A stretch of DNA of 64,000 nt, from assembly GCA_030018455.1 (NCBI GenBank), contig JASEFU010000009.1, positions 22,873 to 86,872 of the forward strand. Reading direction: 5' to 3'. The notes under the pieces are model-generated. The model was not told the origin of the DNA. It saw only the letters and a list, made by a program, of their open reading frames with translations, and did not search any database. Made by a program: the position numbers and the translations under genes. Source of the stretch: Dehalococcoidia bacterium. Its GTDB lineage: Bacteria; Chloroflexota; Dehalococcoidia; DSTF01; JALHUB01. This document shows positions 1 through 9,375 of this stretch, one piece after another. Each line of letters opens with the position of its first letter. The stretch's first letter is position 1.

Positions 1-260
1 CAGACGCGCTGTGGAAGCGCACGCCCGTAGTCGCCGCACCGATGGGAGGCATTCCGAAACAGATCATCGACGGCAAGACGGGGTTCCTCGCCGAAAGCGA
101 TGAGGGATTCGCCGAGCGCATCGTCGACCTCATACGGGACGAGGAACTTGCGCAGAGGCTGGGATCTGCCGGGCGCCAGCATGTTGCCGACAATTTCCTT
201 ATATGCCGGTACCTCCGTGATTACCTGCAGCTCTTACAGACGGTGTCCTCCAGTCCGTAG
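1..260 (+). CDS. Glycosyltransferase, trehalose-synthase-like, C-terminal fragment (cut by window edge)
   Basis: The reading frame is open from base 3 and ends at a TAG at 258-260; the start lies upstream of the window. The visible ~85 residues are the end of a GT-B fold glycosyltransferase: a short stretch reading DALWKRTPVVAAPMGGIP, a DGKTGFL loop and a C-terminal helix ending in RYLRDYLQLL. The gene directly downstream has the same elements in the same order, so the two are tandem paralogues. By analogy it is a family-4 retaining glycosyltransferase, perhaps trehalose synthase or a related sugar-nucleotide transferase. The catalytic EGFGL-type motif is outside the window, so substrate specificity cannot be judged. 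Confidence 0.8.
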   Translation, partial: DALWKRTPVVAAPMGGIPKQIIDGKTGFLAESDEGFAERIVDLIRDEELAQRLGSAGRQHVADNFLICRYLRDYLQLLQTVSSSP

Positions 261-315
261 ACGGTAGGCGGCGCTTACGGTACGATTTTAATTAGATAAA
301 GACGCAAGAATACGG

Positions 316-1650
316 ATGCTCAGCACTGTCCCCATCACGCCCAAGGCGCTCGAGAACTACCGGCCCCTCATAGGCGACAATCACGTCGATGAAATCTATG
401 AGCTCGCTGCCCCCTTTAAGGGCGCCCGCGTCCTTCATCTCAACTCGACGCCCTTCGGCGGCGGCGTCGCCGAGATCCTGACTTCCTTCGTCCCCCTCAT
501 GATCAACGTCGGCTTCAACGCCGAATGGCAGGTAATCCGCGCCGGCGACGACTTCTTCCGCGTCACCAAGGCGATGCACAACAGCCTGCAAGGCATGTAC
601 GCCGACTGGACGCCGCAGATGTGGGAGCTGTGGCTGCAGTACAACCGCATCAACGCCGAGATGTTCGACGAGGACTACGACTTCGTCATCATCCACGACC
701 CGCAGCCCGCCCCCATCCTCAGCTTCCTCGAAGAACTGCGCGGCGGCAAGCCGCCCGGGAAGTGGATCTGGCGCTGTCACATCGACCTGACGGATGCCCA
801 GGTGCAGGTCTGGGACATGCTCCGCCCCTATGTCTCCCGCTACGACGCCGCCATCTTCACCCTCCGCGACTACATGAAAGACGATCTCGTCGGGCCCGCG
901 CTCTTCGTCCTCCCTCCGGGGATAGACCCCCTGAACGCGAAGAACGCCGACATCCCCGACGACACGATCGAGAACATACTCCGGCACCACGAGATCGACC
1001 CCGCGAAACCGATCATCGCCCAGATATCGCGCTTCGACCCGTGGAAGGACCCTCTCGGCGTTATCGACGTCTATCGCGCCGTCAAGAAGGAGCTGCCCGA
1101 CCTGCAACTCGTTATGGTCGCTTCGATGGCGTACGACGACCCGGAAGGATGGGCCTGGTACGAGCGCACGGTGCGGCGCGCCGGCGAAGACATGGACATC
1201 AAGGTGCGCACCAACCTGAACGGCGTGGGCAACGTGGAGGTCAACGCCTTCCAGCGCTCGGCGCAGGTCGTTATACAGAAATCAGTCCGCGAGGGGTTCG
1301 GCCTTTCGGTCACTGAAGCGCTGTGGAAGGGGCGGCCCGTGGTCGCGGGCAACGTCGGCGGCATCCCCCTGCAGATCGTCGACGGGAAGACGGGCTACCT
1401 GGTCAGCACCGCCGAAGATTGCGCCAAGCGCGTCCTTTATCTGCTGCAGAATCCGGAGATCGCCGACGACATGGGCCGGGCGGGCAAGGAGAGAGTCCGG
1501 CAGAACTTCCTTATCACGAGGAATTTGCGGGACTATCTCCATATCCTGAGGTCGCTCGTGGGGCTGGAGGCGCCCGCGAGAGAGCCCGCGCTCGAAGCCT
1601 CATCCGCGGTGGGTGCCCCGCTCAAGGTGCTGCCCCCTTCCGCGGGATAG
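316..1650 (+). CDS. treT: Trehalose synthase (TreT-like), GT family 4
   Basis: A 444-residue GT-B glycosyltransferase. The N-terminal half has the donor/acceptor loop FGGGVAEIL near residue 50, typical of TreT. The C-terminal half has EGFGLSVTEALWKGRPVV from about residue 326, the nucleotide-sugar-binding signature of family 4, followed by GNVGGIPLQIVDGKTGYL. TreT joins NDP-glucose and glucose to make trehalose in the cytoplasm. The ATG at 316 has only a weak purine-rich leader. It lies 55 bases after a second, truncated copy, so the locus holds tandem paralogues. The last ~30 residues, rich in Ala and Pro, are a low-complexity tail absent from the upstream copy. Family assignment is firm; trehalose as product is inferred. 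Confidence 0.85.
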   Translation: MLSTVPITPKALENYRPLIGDNHVDEIYELAAPFKGARVLHLNSTPFGGGVAEILTSFVPLMINVGFNAEWQVIRAGDDFFRVTKAMHNSLQGMYADWTPQMWELWLQYNRINAEMFDEDYDFVIIHDPQPAPILSFLEELRGGKPPGKWIWRCHIDLTDAQVQVWDMLRPYVSRYDAAIFTLRDYMKDDLVGPALFVLPPGIDPLNAKNADIPDDTIENILRHHEIDPAKPIIAQISRFDPWKDPLGVIDVYRAVKKELPDLQLVMVASMAYDDPEGWAWYERTVRRAGEDMDIKVRTNLNGVGNVEVNAFQRSAQVVIQKSVREGFGLSVTEALWKGRPVVAGNVGGIPLQIVDGKTGYLVSTAEDCAKRVLYLLQNPEIADDMGRAGKERVRQNFLITRNLRDYLHILRSLVGLEAPAREPALEASSAVGAPLKVLPPSAG

Positions 1651-1722
1651 GCCGGAAAAACCCTGCCATCTTCATCGGAAGTCCGCCTTCCCTCTCGCAG
1701 GAGGCGATGATCAGGGGGTCGT

Positions 1723-2553
1723 GTGCCGAAAGCCATCGTAAATGGAAACAGCATTTACTATGAGGCTTACGGCTCCGGGGAACCGCTGCTCCTCATAATG
1801 GGCCTCGGCGCCAGCACCCTTGCCTGGCACGCCCAGGTGCCCACGCTCTCCCGGTACCTGCGCGTCATCGCCTTCGATAACCGCGGCAGCGGACGCAGCG
1901 ACAGGCCGCAGGACTACTCGATGCCGCTGTTCGCCCGCGACGCCGCCGGCCTCCTGCGGACGCTGGGTATCGACTCCGCGCACGTCTTCGGCGTGTCCAT
2001 GGGCGGGATGATCGCCCAGCAATTGGCGCTCGACTATCCCGGCGCTGTGCGCTCACTCATCCTCGGCGCCACCAGCCCCTGTCTCGCCGCCTGGCCGCCG
2101 GAGCAGGCGGTGCAGGACGCGACGGCGCGGGCCATGGACGCGCCGCCCCGGGAAGGCTTCGAGGTAATGCTCTGGACAGGTTACAGCGACCGCTACGTCG
2201 CCGAGCACAAAGAGGATCTCTGGCTCCAGTTCCAGATCGAGCTTCCCCTCATGCCGCCGGTCGAGTTCTGGCAGAAGCAGCTCGCCGCCGTCCTGGAGTT
2301 CGATGCGCGCGAGCGCCTCAAAGAGATAAGCGTGCCAACGCTCGTCATCGGCGGCGCCGACGACCCCGTCATCCCGCGCGCCGCCTGCGAGTATCTGGCG
2401 GAGCACATCCCCGGCGCGGAGCTCGTCCTGTTTCCGGGCGCCCGGCACGGCTTCAACATAGAGCGCGAGGAGGAGACCAATCAGGCCGTCCTCGACTTCA
2501 TACGGCGTTCAGCCCGCGCTTCCGCGGCTAGTGAGGAGACCTCTGATGCGTGA
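1723..2553 (+). CDS. Alpha/beta hydrolase
   Basis: A 276-residue alpha/beta-hydrolase-fold protein. It shows the oxyanion region LLLIMGLGAS (residues 22-31), the FDNRGSGRSDRP strand-loop (51-62), the nucleophile elbow GVSMGG with Ser92, the acid loop GGADDPVIP near residue 213 and the catalytic His in GARHGF near residue 243. The triad is complete, so an active esterase, lactonase or C-C hydrolase is likely, but the substrate cannot be told. Translation starts at GTG 1723. The stop overlaps the start of tldD by 8 bases, which suggests translational coupling with the TldD/TldE pair. Confidence 0.85.
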   Translation: MPKAIVNGNSIYYEAYGSGEPLLLIMGLGASTLAWHAQVPTLSRYLRVIAFDNRGSGRSDRPQDYSMPLFARDAAGLLRTLGIDSAHVFGVSMGGMIAQQLALDYPGAVRSLILGATSPCLAAWPPEQAVQDATARAMDAPPREGFEVMLWTGYSDRYVAEHKEDLWLQFQIELPLMPPVEFWQKQLAAVLEFDARERLKEISVPTLVIGGADDPVIPRAACEYLAEHIPGAELVLFPGARHGFNIEREEETNQAVLDFIRRSARASAASEETSDA

Positions 2554-3988
2554 ACTCGTTATGCGCGCCCTCGACACGGCGCGCGCGCGGGGCGCCGGAT
2601 ACGCCGACGTCCGGGTCGTAGGCCGCAAGAGTGAATCGATAACCGTCCGCAACCGGAACGTCGAGGCGCTGACGGCCGACGAGACGATGGGGTTCGGCGT
2701 CCGCGTCCTCGTCGATGGCTACTGGGGGTTCGCGGGCAGCAACCGCATGACGCTGGAAGAGGCCGACCAGGCGGCGGCGGAGGCGGTACGCATCGCCAAA
2801 GCCTCCGCGCGCGCGGGCGGCCCCCGCGCCGATCTCGGCCCACCCGAAGTCCACCAGGACGCCTACCGGACTGCCTTCGCGAAGGACCCGTTCGCCGTTT
2901 CGCTCGATGACAAGATAGCTCTCCTCATCGTCGTCAACGAACAGATGATGAAGGTCAAGAGCATCGTCATGGCGGAATCGAACCTGTACTACCAGCGCGA
3001 GAACAAGACCTTCGCCAGCACCGAGGGGAGCTACATCGAGCAGGAGCTGATCGAGACGGGCTGCGGCATCGAGGCGACAGCCGTGGGCGACGGCGAAGTG
3101 CAGAAGCGCTCCTACCCGAACAGCGTCGGGCGCCACCAGGGCACCGAGGGCTGGGAGTTCGTGGAGCGCTACGACCTGCCGGGCAACGCGCTGCGTGTGG
3201 CGGAGGAGGCGGCCGCGCTTCTCACCGCGAAACCCTGCCCTTCAGGCGTCACCACCATCATCCTCGATGGCAGCCAGCTCGCGCTCCAGGTCCACGAGAG
3301 CTGCGGCCACGCCATCGAGCTCGACCGCGTGCTGGGGACGGAGGCCGCCTACGCCGGCACCAGCTTCCTCACCGTCGACAAGCTGGGCGTGTTGCAGTAC
3401 GGCTCAGGAGTTGTGAACCTTACGGCCGACGCAACGATCCCCGGCGGGCTCGGCACCTTCGGCTACGACGACGAAGGGGTGCCGGCGCAATCGACGCCCA
3501 TCGTGCGCGAGGGCGTCTTCCTCGGCTACCTTATGTCGCGCGAGACGGCGGCCATGCTTGGAATGCGCAGCAACGGAACGATGCGCGCCGCCGACTGGAA
3601 CCACATCCCGCTCATCCGCATGACCAACGTCAACCTCGAGCCCGGCTCCTGGCGCCTGGAAGACCTGATCGCTGATACCGACGATGGCCTCTACATGGAG
3701 ACCAACCGTAGCTGGAGCATCGACGACCGGCGGCTCAACTTCCAGTTCGGCACGGAGCTGGCGCGCGAGATCAAGAACGGCAAGCTGGGCGACCTCGTGA
3801 AGAACGCGACCTACACCGGCATCACGCCCCAGTTCTGGGGTAGTTGCGACGCTGTCTGCAACCGCGACCACTGGGTGGTCTGGGGAACGCCGAACTGCGG
3901 CAAGGGCCAGCCGGAGCAGGTGGCGCACACTGGCCACGGCGCGGCGCCCGCCCGCTTCCGCAACATCCAGGTCGGACTGGTCAGATAG
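2546..3988 (+). CDS. tldD: TldD-family metalloprotease
   Basis: A 480-residue TldD/PmbA-family protein. The zinc motif HESCGH is at residues 250-254, the HExxxH signature that marks the catalytic subunit. TldD pairs with TldE to form a cytoplasmic protease acting on unfolded or modified peptides, known from microcin B17 maturation and CcdA turnover. I chose ATG 2546 because GAGGAGA lies 7 bases before it; an in-frame GTG at 2531 would place the ribosome site inside the gene. The next gene is the paralogous non-catalytic partner 23 bases downstream. No peptide substrate gene was recognised nearby. Confidence 0.88.
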   Translation: MRELVMRALDTARARGAGYADVRVVGRKSESITVRNRNVEALTADETMGFGVRVLVDGYWGFAGSNRMTLEEADQAAAEAVRIAKASARAGGPRADLGPPEVHQDAYRTAFAKDPFAVSLDDKIALLIVVNEQMMKVKSIVMAESNLYYQRENKTFASTEGSYIEQELIETGCGIEATAVGDGEVQKRSYPNSVGRHQGTEGWEFVERYDLPGNALRVAEEAAALLTAKPCPSGVTTIILDGSQLALQVHESCGHAIELDRVLGTEAAYAGTSFLTVDKLGVLQYGSGVVNLTADATIPGGLGTFGYDDEGVPAQSTPIVREGVFLGYLMSRETAAMLGMRSNGTMRAADWNHIPLIRMTNVNLEPGSWRLEDLIADTDDGLYMETNRSWSIDDRRLNFQFGTELAREIKNGKLGDLVKNATYTGITPQFWGSCDAVCNRDHWVVWGTPNCGKGQPEQVAHTGHGAAPARFRNIQVGLVR

Positions 3989-4011
3989 GCCGCCCTAGAG
4001 AGGCAAGAGAA

Positions 4012-5352
4012 ATGTTAATGGACGAGCCGGGGCTGAAGAACATCGCCGACCGTGTGCTGGCCGCGAGCGCCGCCGATCAGACGGAAGTGCTCATCTTCGG
4101 CAGCCACTCGGCGCTCACGCGCTTCGCGAACAGTTACATCCACCAGAACGTCGCGCGGACAGGCTTTGAGGTCAGCGTGCGGGCCGTCATCGGCAAGAAG
4201 ATAGGCATAGCTGCGACCAACATCCTCTCCGACGAATCGCTGAAAGCGGTTGCGGAGAAGGCGGTGACGCTGGCGCGGCACCAGAAGGAGAATGAGGACT
4301 TCCGGTCGCTACCGGGCCCGGCGCCGTTGCCCCAGGCCCACGCCTACTCGCAGCGCACCGCCGATTGCACGCCGGAGCAGCGGGCGAGCGTCGTCGCCAC
4401 TATCTGCGATGCCGCCCGCCGCGAGGGGGTGACGGCCGCCGGCGCTTTCAAGACCGGCGTCTCCGAGATCGCCGTCGCAAACTCCCTTGGCGTGTTCGCC
4501 TACAACCGAGACACGCACGCCAGCCTCAACACGACGATGATGTCGGCCACCAGCAGCGGCTACGCCTCACGCCTCAGCATCGATATCGACGACATCGACG
4601 GCACCGCCCTCGCCGCCGAGGCGATAGACAAGTGCCTGCGCAGCACCGACCCGATAGCGATCGACCCGGGGGAATACGAGGTCATCCTCGAAGACTACGC
4701 CGTCACCGACATCCTCGACTTCTTCGCCTACCTGTCGTTCGGCGCGCAGGCCTATCAGGAAAAGCGCAGCTTCATGACCGACCACCTGGGCGAGAAGGTG
4801 ATGGGCGAAAACATCACGATCTGGGACGACGGTCTTTCACCCGAGACCATCGCCAACCCGTTTGATTTCGAGGGAGTGCCCCGACAGCGGGTCGACTTCA
4901 TTGTGGGAGGCGTGGCGAAGGGTATCGTCTACGATACTTACTACGCCGGCAAGGAGGGCAAAACATCGACGGGCCACGCCCTGCCGGCCGCCGTTACCTT
5001 CGGCCCTGTCCCCAGCAACATGTTCCTGGCGGCGGGAAACGCCTCGAAGGAAGAGATGCTCGCGTCTGTGGAGCGGGGCATCTGGGTAAGCCGCTTCTGG
5101 TACACGCGGCCGGTGCACCCGCTGCGGGTCATCGTCACCGGCATGACCCGCGATGGCACGTTCCTCATCGAGAAGGGGAAGATCACGGCCCCCGTGCGCA
5201 ACCTGCGCTTCACGCAGAGCTACCTCGACGCCATGAACCAGGTGGAGCTTATCGGCGGCGAGACGAGGCTGCACGAGGCGATAGCGGGGGTGAGCCGCGT
5301 GCCCGCGCTCAAGATCCGCTCGTGGGCGTTTACCGGCGCCACCGAATTCTAG
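4012..5352 (+). CDS. tldE: TldE/PmbA-family protein
   Basis: A 446-residue member of the TldD/PmbA family without an HExxxH motif, as expected of TldE (PmbA), the partner that shapes the substrate channel of the TldD-TldE complex. It starts at ATG 4012 after the purine-rich AGAGAGGCAAGAGA; a second ATG at 4018 is possible. The C-terminal half carries the family-like stretch GPVPSNMFLAAGN followed by a GIWVSRFWYTRPVHP segment. It is co-directional with tldD 23 bases upstream, so the two are presumably co-transcribed and co-assembled. Confidence 0.86.
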   Translation: MLMDEPGLKNIADRVLAASAADQTEVLIFGSHSALTRFANSYIHQNVARTGFEVSVRAVIGKKIGIAATNILSDESLKAVAEKAVTLARHQKENEDFRSLPGPAPLPQAHAYSQRTADCTPEQRASVVATICDAARREGVTAAGAFKTGVSEIAVANSLGVFAYNRDTHASLNTTMMSATSSGYASRLSIDIDDIDGTALAAEAIDKCLRSTDPIAIDPGEYEVILEDYAVTDILDFFAYLSFGAQAYQEKRSFMTDHLGEKVMGENITIWDDGLSPETIANPFDFEGVPRQRVDFIVGGVAKGIVYDTYYAGKEGKTSTGHALPAAVTFGPVPSNMFLAAGNASKEEMLASVERGIWVSRFWYTRPVHPLRVIVTGMTRDGTFLIEKGKITAPVRNLRFTQSYLDAMNQVELIGGETRLHEAIAGVSRVPALKIRSWAFTGATEF

Positions 5353-5629
5353 CGCCCCCTGTTCCTTTTCCCAATTTGAGTTCGGGGAAGTAGGCGGCGC
5401 AGTAGCCTCTGTCTGTCGAGAGGAACCGGTCGGCCTGCGCCAATGTAAGGACTGCGTAGCCCCGAATGCAGGCTCTTTGACGCATCTGAGGGTCAAGACG
5501 CTCCCCTGCACTCGACTCCCGCCATCCCTATCCGTTTCTTGTTCGCTAACAGGCCAGCTTTCCCTCCTTGACATTCCTTCCTCGCTGCGCAATCGTTGGC
5601 CTGGGAGAGTCTTGATAGAGAGGTGACGC

Positions 5630-6520
5630 ATGATCCTGTTGCTGGGAGGCACCGGCTTCATCGGGCGACGGGTCGCGGCGCGGCTCGTCGAAACGGGCGA
5701 GAAGGTGCGCGTCGCCGCCCGCGGCAGCCGCAAGGGCGTCCTGCCGGAAACGGTCGAGGAAGCGCGCGCGAACGTCATGACCGGCGAGGGCCTGGCCGAC
5801 GCAATGGCCGGCGTCGACAAGGTCGTCCACCTGGTCGCGGTCATCGTCGAGAAAGGTGAGCAAAGCTTCGACGCCGTCATCCGCTCCGGCACCGTGAACG
5901 TGGTCGAGGAGGCGAAGAAGGCGGGTGTCAAGAAGCTCGTCTACGTCAGTGCGATAGGCGCGGCCGCCGGCCCCGAGTACCCGTACTGGCACGCGAAGTG
6001 GCTGGCAGAGCGGGCGGTGGTGAACAGCGGCCTGACATACACCATCATCAGGCCATCACTCGTCTTCGGGCCCGACGACGACTTCTTCAACCGCCTCGCC
6101 GACATGGCGCGGCGTTTTCCCGTGATGCCCATCGCCGGTAATGGCAAGACGAAGTTCCAGCCGATATGGGTCGAAGACTTGGTGTCGTGCGTCGTCGCCT
6201 GCCTGGACGAGGGGAAGTGCGACCGCCAGGTTATCGAGGTGGGCGGGCCCGAGCACCTCACCTACGACGAGATCGTGGAGGTGATCTGCGACGCGCTCGG
6301 CAAGCGACGGCTGCGCGTCCATGTGCCGCTCTGGGCCATGCGCCCGATGGCCGGCCTCTTCCAGGCGCTGCTCTCCAACCCGCCGGTAACAACGCAGCAG
6401 CTCGATATGCTGTCGAAGGACAACACCACGGAAGTCGATGCGGTAGTCAAGCAGTTCGGCTTCGAGCCGAAGCGGCTGGCCGACGGCTTGGCGCACCTCA
6501 GGGGCCGCACCGCGCCCTGA
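5630..6520 (+). CDS. NAD(P)-dependent epimerase/NDUFA9-like protein
   Basis: A 296-residue atypical short-chain dehydrogenase of the complex-I NDUFA9-like group. The N-terminal dinucleotide-binding loop GGTGFIG is at residues 6-12, followed by strand-helix repeats with LVAVIVEKGEQSFDAV and LVYVSAIGA. The classical Tyr-x3-Lys motif is replaced by YPYWHAKW, in which Tyr and Lys remain four residues apart. Such proteins bind NAD(P)H; many are quinone-related reductases or sugar-nucleotide-like epimerases. GAGAGGTGA is well placed before ATG 5630. It stands alone, convergent with the next gene. Substrate unknown. Confidence 0.8.
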   Translation: MILLLGGTGFIGRRVAARLVETGEKVRVAARGSRKGVLPETVEEARANVMTGEGLADAMAGVDKVVHLVAVIVEKGEQSFDAVIRSGTVNVVEEAKKAGVKKLVYVSAIGAAAGPEYPYWHAKWLAERAVVNSGLTYTIIRPSLVFGPDDDFFNRLADMARRFPVMPIAGNGKTKFQPIWVEDLVSCVVACLDEGKCDRQVIEVGGPEHLTYDEIVEVICDALGKRRLRVHVPLWAMRPMAGLFQALLSNPPVTTQQLDMLSKDNTTEVDAVVKQFGFEPKRLADGLAHLRGRTAP

Positions 6521-6642
6521 AGGACGCGGCACGCGAAACGCCGCTCCGGCAGACGGGGCGCGCCCACCCTTCTCGGGAAGCTCCCTGACTTCCGTTCCGA
6601 CTGGGCCGGGGGTCTGTACCCGGCCCGCCCTCGCCTGCAGCC

Positions 6643-7344
6643 TCACGACGCAGGCGGCGCTTCTTTCCGCACCCCTATGAGATAGTGGCTGCGGAGGAAG
6701 GGCGCCGCTTCGACGGCCCGGCACAGCGCCGCCGAGACGCAGACCAGCGGGCGCAGCAGCGGAGGCGCCAGGGTCACCCTGCGGACATCGAGGCGGCAGC
6801 CCGGATAGAGCCGCCGGACCTCCCCGAGGCGTATCCCTCGCACGTCACGGTTCGTCGGGTTCCAGATGAAGTCGTACCAGATGAGCAGACCGCCCGGCCG
6901 GAGGACGCGCAGCGTCTCGGCGGCGATGCGACGCCGCGTCTCCCCATCGAACACCGACGACATCAGCGTGAACTGGAGCGCGACGTCGAACGCGGAGTCG
7001 CGGTACGGCAGGGCGGCGGCGTTGCCCACGGCGAACGAGACCGCTGGATTGCGCCCGCGCGCCCGCTCGATCCGCTCCTCCAGCAGGTCGACGCCCGCAA
7101 GCAGCGATGGGTCGGCGCCGTAACGGACGAACCCGTCGAGCACTTCGCCGCTGCCGCAGCCGATATCGAGGATGCGCAGGCCAGCAAGGGAGGCGACGCC
7201 CTGCCGCCCCAGCAGCGAGAGGAGCGCCTCCTCGCGCCGTTGGAAGAGATAGCGGTTCGCCGGGTCCGTCAGCGAGTAGCGTTCATCGAGGCCGGCGGCG
7301 GCGCGCCGGGCGTAGGCGGCGCGGATGCGTTCGATCTCGCTCAC
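6643..7344 (-). CDS. Class I SAM-dependent methyltransferase
   Basis: A 233-residue methyltransferase. Motif I is ILDIGCGSGEVL at residues 58-69 and the acidic motif II is GVDLLEERIERA. Motif III lies near AAALPYRDSAFDVAL, and LRPGGLLIWYDFIW follows, the pattern of the Methyltransf_11 family. The acceptor cannot be predicted. The gene is convergent with the epimerase upstream and has no obvious partner. The high-GC opposite strand also stays open across this region, but that frame has no recognisable protein. Confidence 0.83.
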   Translation of the reverse strand: MSEIERIRAAYARRAAAGLDERYSLTDPANRYLFQRREEALLSLLGRQGVASLAGLRILDIGCGSGEVLDGFVRYGADPSLLAGVDLLEERIERARGRNPAVSFAVGNAAALPYRDSAFDVALQFTLMSSVFDGETRRRIAAETLRVLRPGGLLIWYDFIWNPTNRDVRGIRLGEVRRLYPGCRLDVRRVTLAPPLLRPLVCVSAALCRAVEAAPFLRSHYLIGVRKEAPPAS

Positions 7345-7563
7345 GACTCGGAGTCCTCCCTCCGACCGCGCGCGCGGGACGGAAACGGGCGTCGTTGTCA
7401 GCGCCTATCCTAGCACCTCAGCGCGCGACCCTGAATCCCGGGGGTAGGCTTTCTTTCATTTTCGTGGGCTGGTTCGGACACCCTCTTTTCCTGAGCGTGA
7501 AACGTGGTAAACTTACAGAGATGACTCGTTCTGCTCAGCATTTCCACGGAGGGCGTCAGTTAC

Positions 7564-8085
7564 ATGGATGGGAGCTTGCTCGAGGTCGCGAACGAGACGG
7601 CAGTCCTGATCGATACCCGCGCACCCGCCGCACGTGTCTACTGTGAAGCGATAGAGCTCGACACCGAAGAGGCGTTGCAGTTCATCGATATCACACCCGC
7701 CGTATCGGCGATAGTCGGGAAGTCCGGGGTGGCGTTCGGTCAGGCAACCGTCTACTCTACACACACCACCGCGGCAATCAAGATCAACGAGAACGAGCCG
7801 CTCCTGCTGGACGACTTGAGGCAGATGCTTCAACGGCTCGCCCCCTGCGACGGGGAGTACGGCCACAACGATTTCCGCCGGCGCACCGTCAACATGAACG
7901 AGGAGGAGTGCGCTAATGGCCACTCCCACTGCCAGCACCTCTTCCTGAGCAGCAGCGAGACTGTGCCCGTCGTAGAGGGCCGCCTCATGCTGGGACAGTG
8001 GCAGCGGATCTTCCTCGTCGAGCTCGACCGCCCACGCCAGCGACGCCTTGTCGTCAGCGTCCTCGGCGTCGAGTCCTCGGGCTAA
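7564..8085 (+). CDS. yjbQ: YjbQ/UPF0047 family protein
   Basis: A 173-residue protein of the secondary thiamine-phosphate synthase enzyme (YjbQ, UPF0047) family. The hallmarks are STHTTAAI with its conserved His near residue 65, GHSHCQHLFLSSS with clustered His residues, and the closing GQWQRIFLVELD. Some members have weak thiamine-phosphate synthase activity in vitro; the physiological role is unsettled. It lies alone between a minus-strand methyltransferase and the minus-strand tungstate operon, with a terminator hairpin over its stop codon. Confidence 0.85.
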   Translation: MDGSLLEVANETAVLIDTRAPAARVYCEAIELDTEEALQFIDITPAVSAIVGKSGVAFGQATVYSTHTTAAIKINENEPLLLDDLRQMLQRLAPCDGEYGHNDFRRRTVNMNEEECANGHSHCQHLFLSSSETVPVVEGRLMLGQWQRIFLVELDRPRQRRLVVSVLGVESSG

Positions 8086-8127
8086 GGCGCCGGGCCTCCC
8101 GTCATTTCCCCCGGCCCGCGCCTTTTT
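8084..8127 (+). terminator. Rho-independent terminator after yjbQ
   Basis: The stem AAGGCG-c-CGGGCC (8084-8096) pairs with GGCCCGCGCCTT (8113-8124) with one bulged base, and a T-run to 8127 follows. The stem begins inside the TAA stop of yjbQ. It separates yjbQ from the convergent tup operon. Confidence 0.75.
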
Positions 8128-8289
8128 CGCGCTCTCTACGCGCACAATTGCCGTACTATCCATCATCGAACGCGCCTTGCTCTGCCAACGCAAGACGGCT
8201 GCCAACACCATGAGCTCGGCCTGTCTCGCTCAAGGGGTTGCGGATCGGGGCCTGCCGTCGCGGAGCCCGACCTGCTACGTGGTGAGGCG

Positions 8290-9375
8290 TCAGCGGCGGG
8301 GGATGAAGTGGACGGAATGGGCCTTGAACGCGGCGACCACCTCCCGTCCCTTGCGGATGTCGAGTTCGTCGACTGACTGCTTCGTCACCAGCGCCACCAG
8401 CGGAAAACCGCAGTCGATGACCACCCGCGCCTGCCGGCCGCTCGGCGTGACGCTGACGATCTTGCCGTGAAAGCGGTTACGCGCGCTGCCCGCGACCGAG
8501 AGGTCCCCCGCCGGGAAGAGCGTGACGTCTTCGGGACGCACAACAACGAGAACGTCATCAGGCAACCGCCCGTTGGAGACTCCCTGCACCACGTGCGGCC
8601 CGACCTGCACGCGGCTCAGCCCTCCATCCTCTGACATATGCCGTCCCGCGACGACCGTCTCCGCGCCCACGAGCGCGGCAACGTCTTCGTCAGCGGGGGC
8701 GGCGAAGACCTCCGTGGTCGGGCCGATTTGACGGAGCTCGCCCTTGACGATCACGGCCACGCGCGCCCCCAGGCGCAGCGCCTCATTGCGATCGTGCGTG
8801 ACGAAGACGGTCGTGACCCCCGTCTCGCGCAGGGCTTCCGCGAGCTCTTCGAGCAGAGCCTCCCGCGTCGGCTGGTCGAGGGCGCTGAACGGCTCGTCGA
8901 GGAGGAGGACTTCCGGCTCCAGGGCGAACGCGCGCGCCAGGCTGACGCGATGCGCTTCGCCGCCGGAGAGCTTGCGGGCGGAACGTTCCGCCAGATGCGC
9001 TACGCCGAAGCGCCGCAGCCATCGCTCGACCCTCGCCTTCCGCTCGCCGCGCGGAACGCCCCGCAGGCTCATCCCCATCTCCACGTTCTCGGCCACGGAG
9101 CGTCGCAGGAGGAGCGGCTCCTGGAGCATCACGGCCATGCGACGTCGAAGCGAAAGCTCCCACCTGCGCACCGGCTGCCCCTCGAATAGCACCTCGCCGC
9201 GGGCCGGCCGCAGGAGGAGCCCCAGCACCTGGAGAAGCGTGCTCTTGCCGGCGCCGTTGGGGCCGATGACCGCCAACACCTCGCCTTCCATCACGTCCAT
9301 TGCGGCCAGACGAAGGATTTCTCTGTCGCGCCGGCGCACGATGATATCGCGGAGGGACAGCTTCTCCCCTGCCAT
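8290..9375 (-). CDS. tupC: Tungstate ABC transporter ATP-binding protein
   Basis: A 361-residue ABC ATPase with Walker A GPNGAGKST (about 37-45), Q-loop LQEPLLLRRS, signature LSGGEAHRVSLARAF, Walker B VLLLDEP and the H-loop TVFVTHDRNEAL. The last ~120 residues contain a TOBE-type oxyanion-regulatory domain (VVRPEDVTLFP and the SGRQARVVIDCGF region), usual for molybdate/tungstate ATPases. Its ATG overlaps the stop of the permease gene by one base (TAATG), so the two are translationally coupled. Specificity for tungstate rests on the binding protein of the same operon. Tungstate would feed W-dependent formate dehydrogenase such as the enzyme encoded at the right end of the window. Confidence 0.88.
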   Translation of the reverse strand: MAGEKLSLRDIIVRRRDREILRLAAMDVMEGEVLAVIGPNGAGKSTLLQVLGLLLRPARGEVLFEGQPVRRWELSLRRRMAVMLQEPLLLRRSVAENVEMGMSLRGVPRGERKARVERWLRRFGVAHLAERSARKLSGGEAHRVSLARAFALEPEVLLLDEPFSALDQPTREALLEELAEALRETGVTTVFVTHDRNEALRLGARVAVIVKGELRQIGPTTEVFAAPADEDVAALVGAETVVAGRHMSEDGGLSRVQVGPHVVQGVSNGRLPDDVLVVVRPEDVTLFPAGDLSVAGSARNRFHGKIVSVTPSGRQARVVIDCGFPLVALVTKQSVDELDIRKGREVVAAFKAHSVHFIPRR

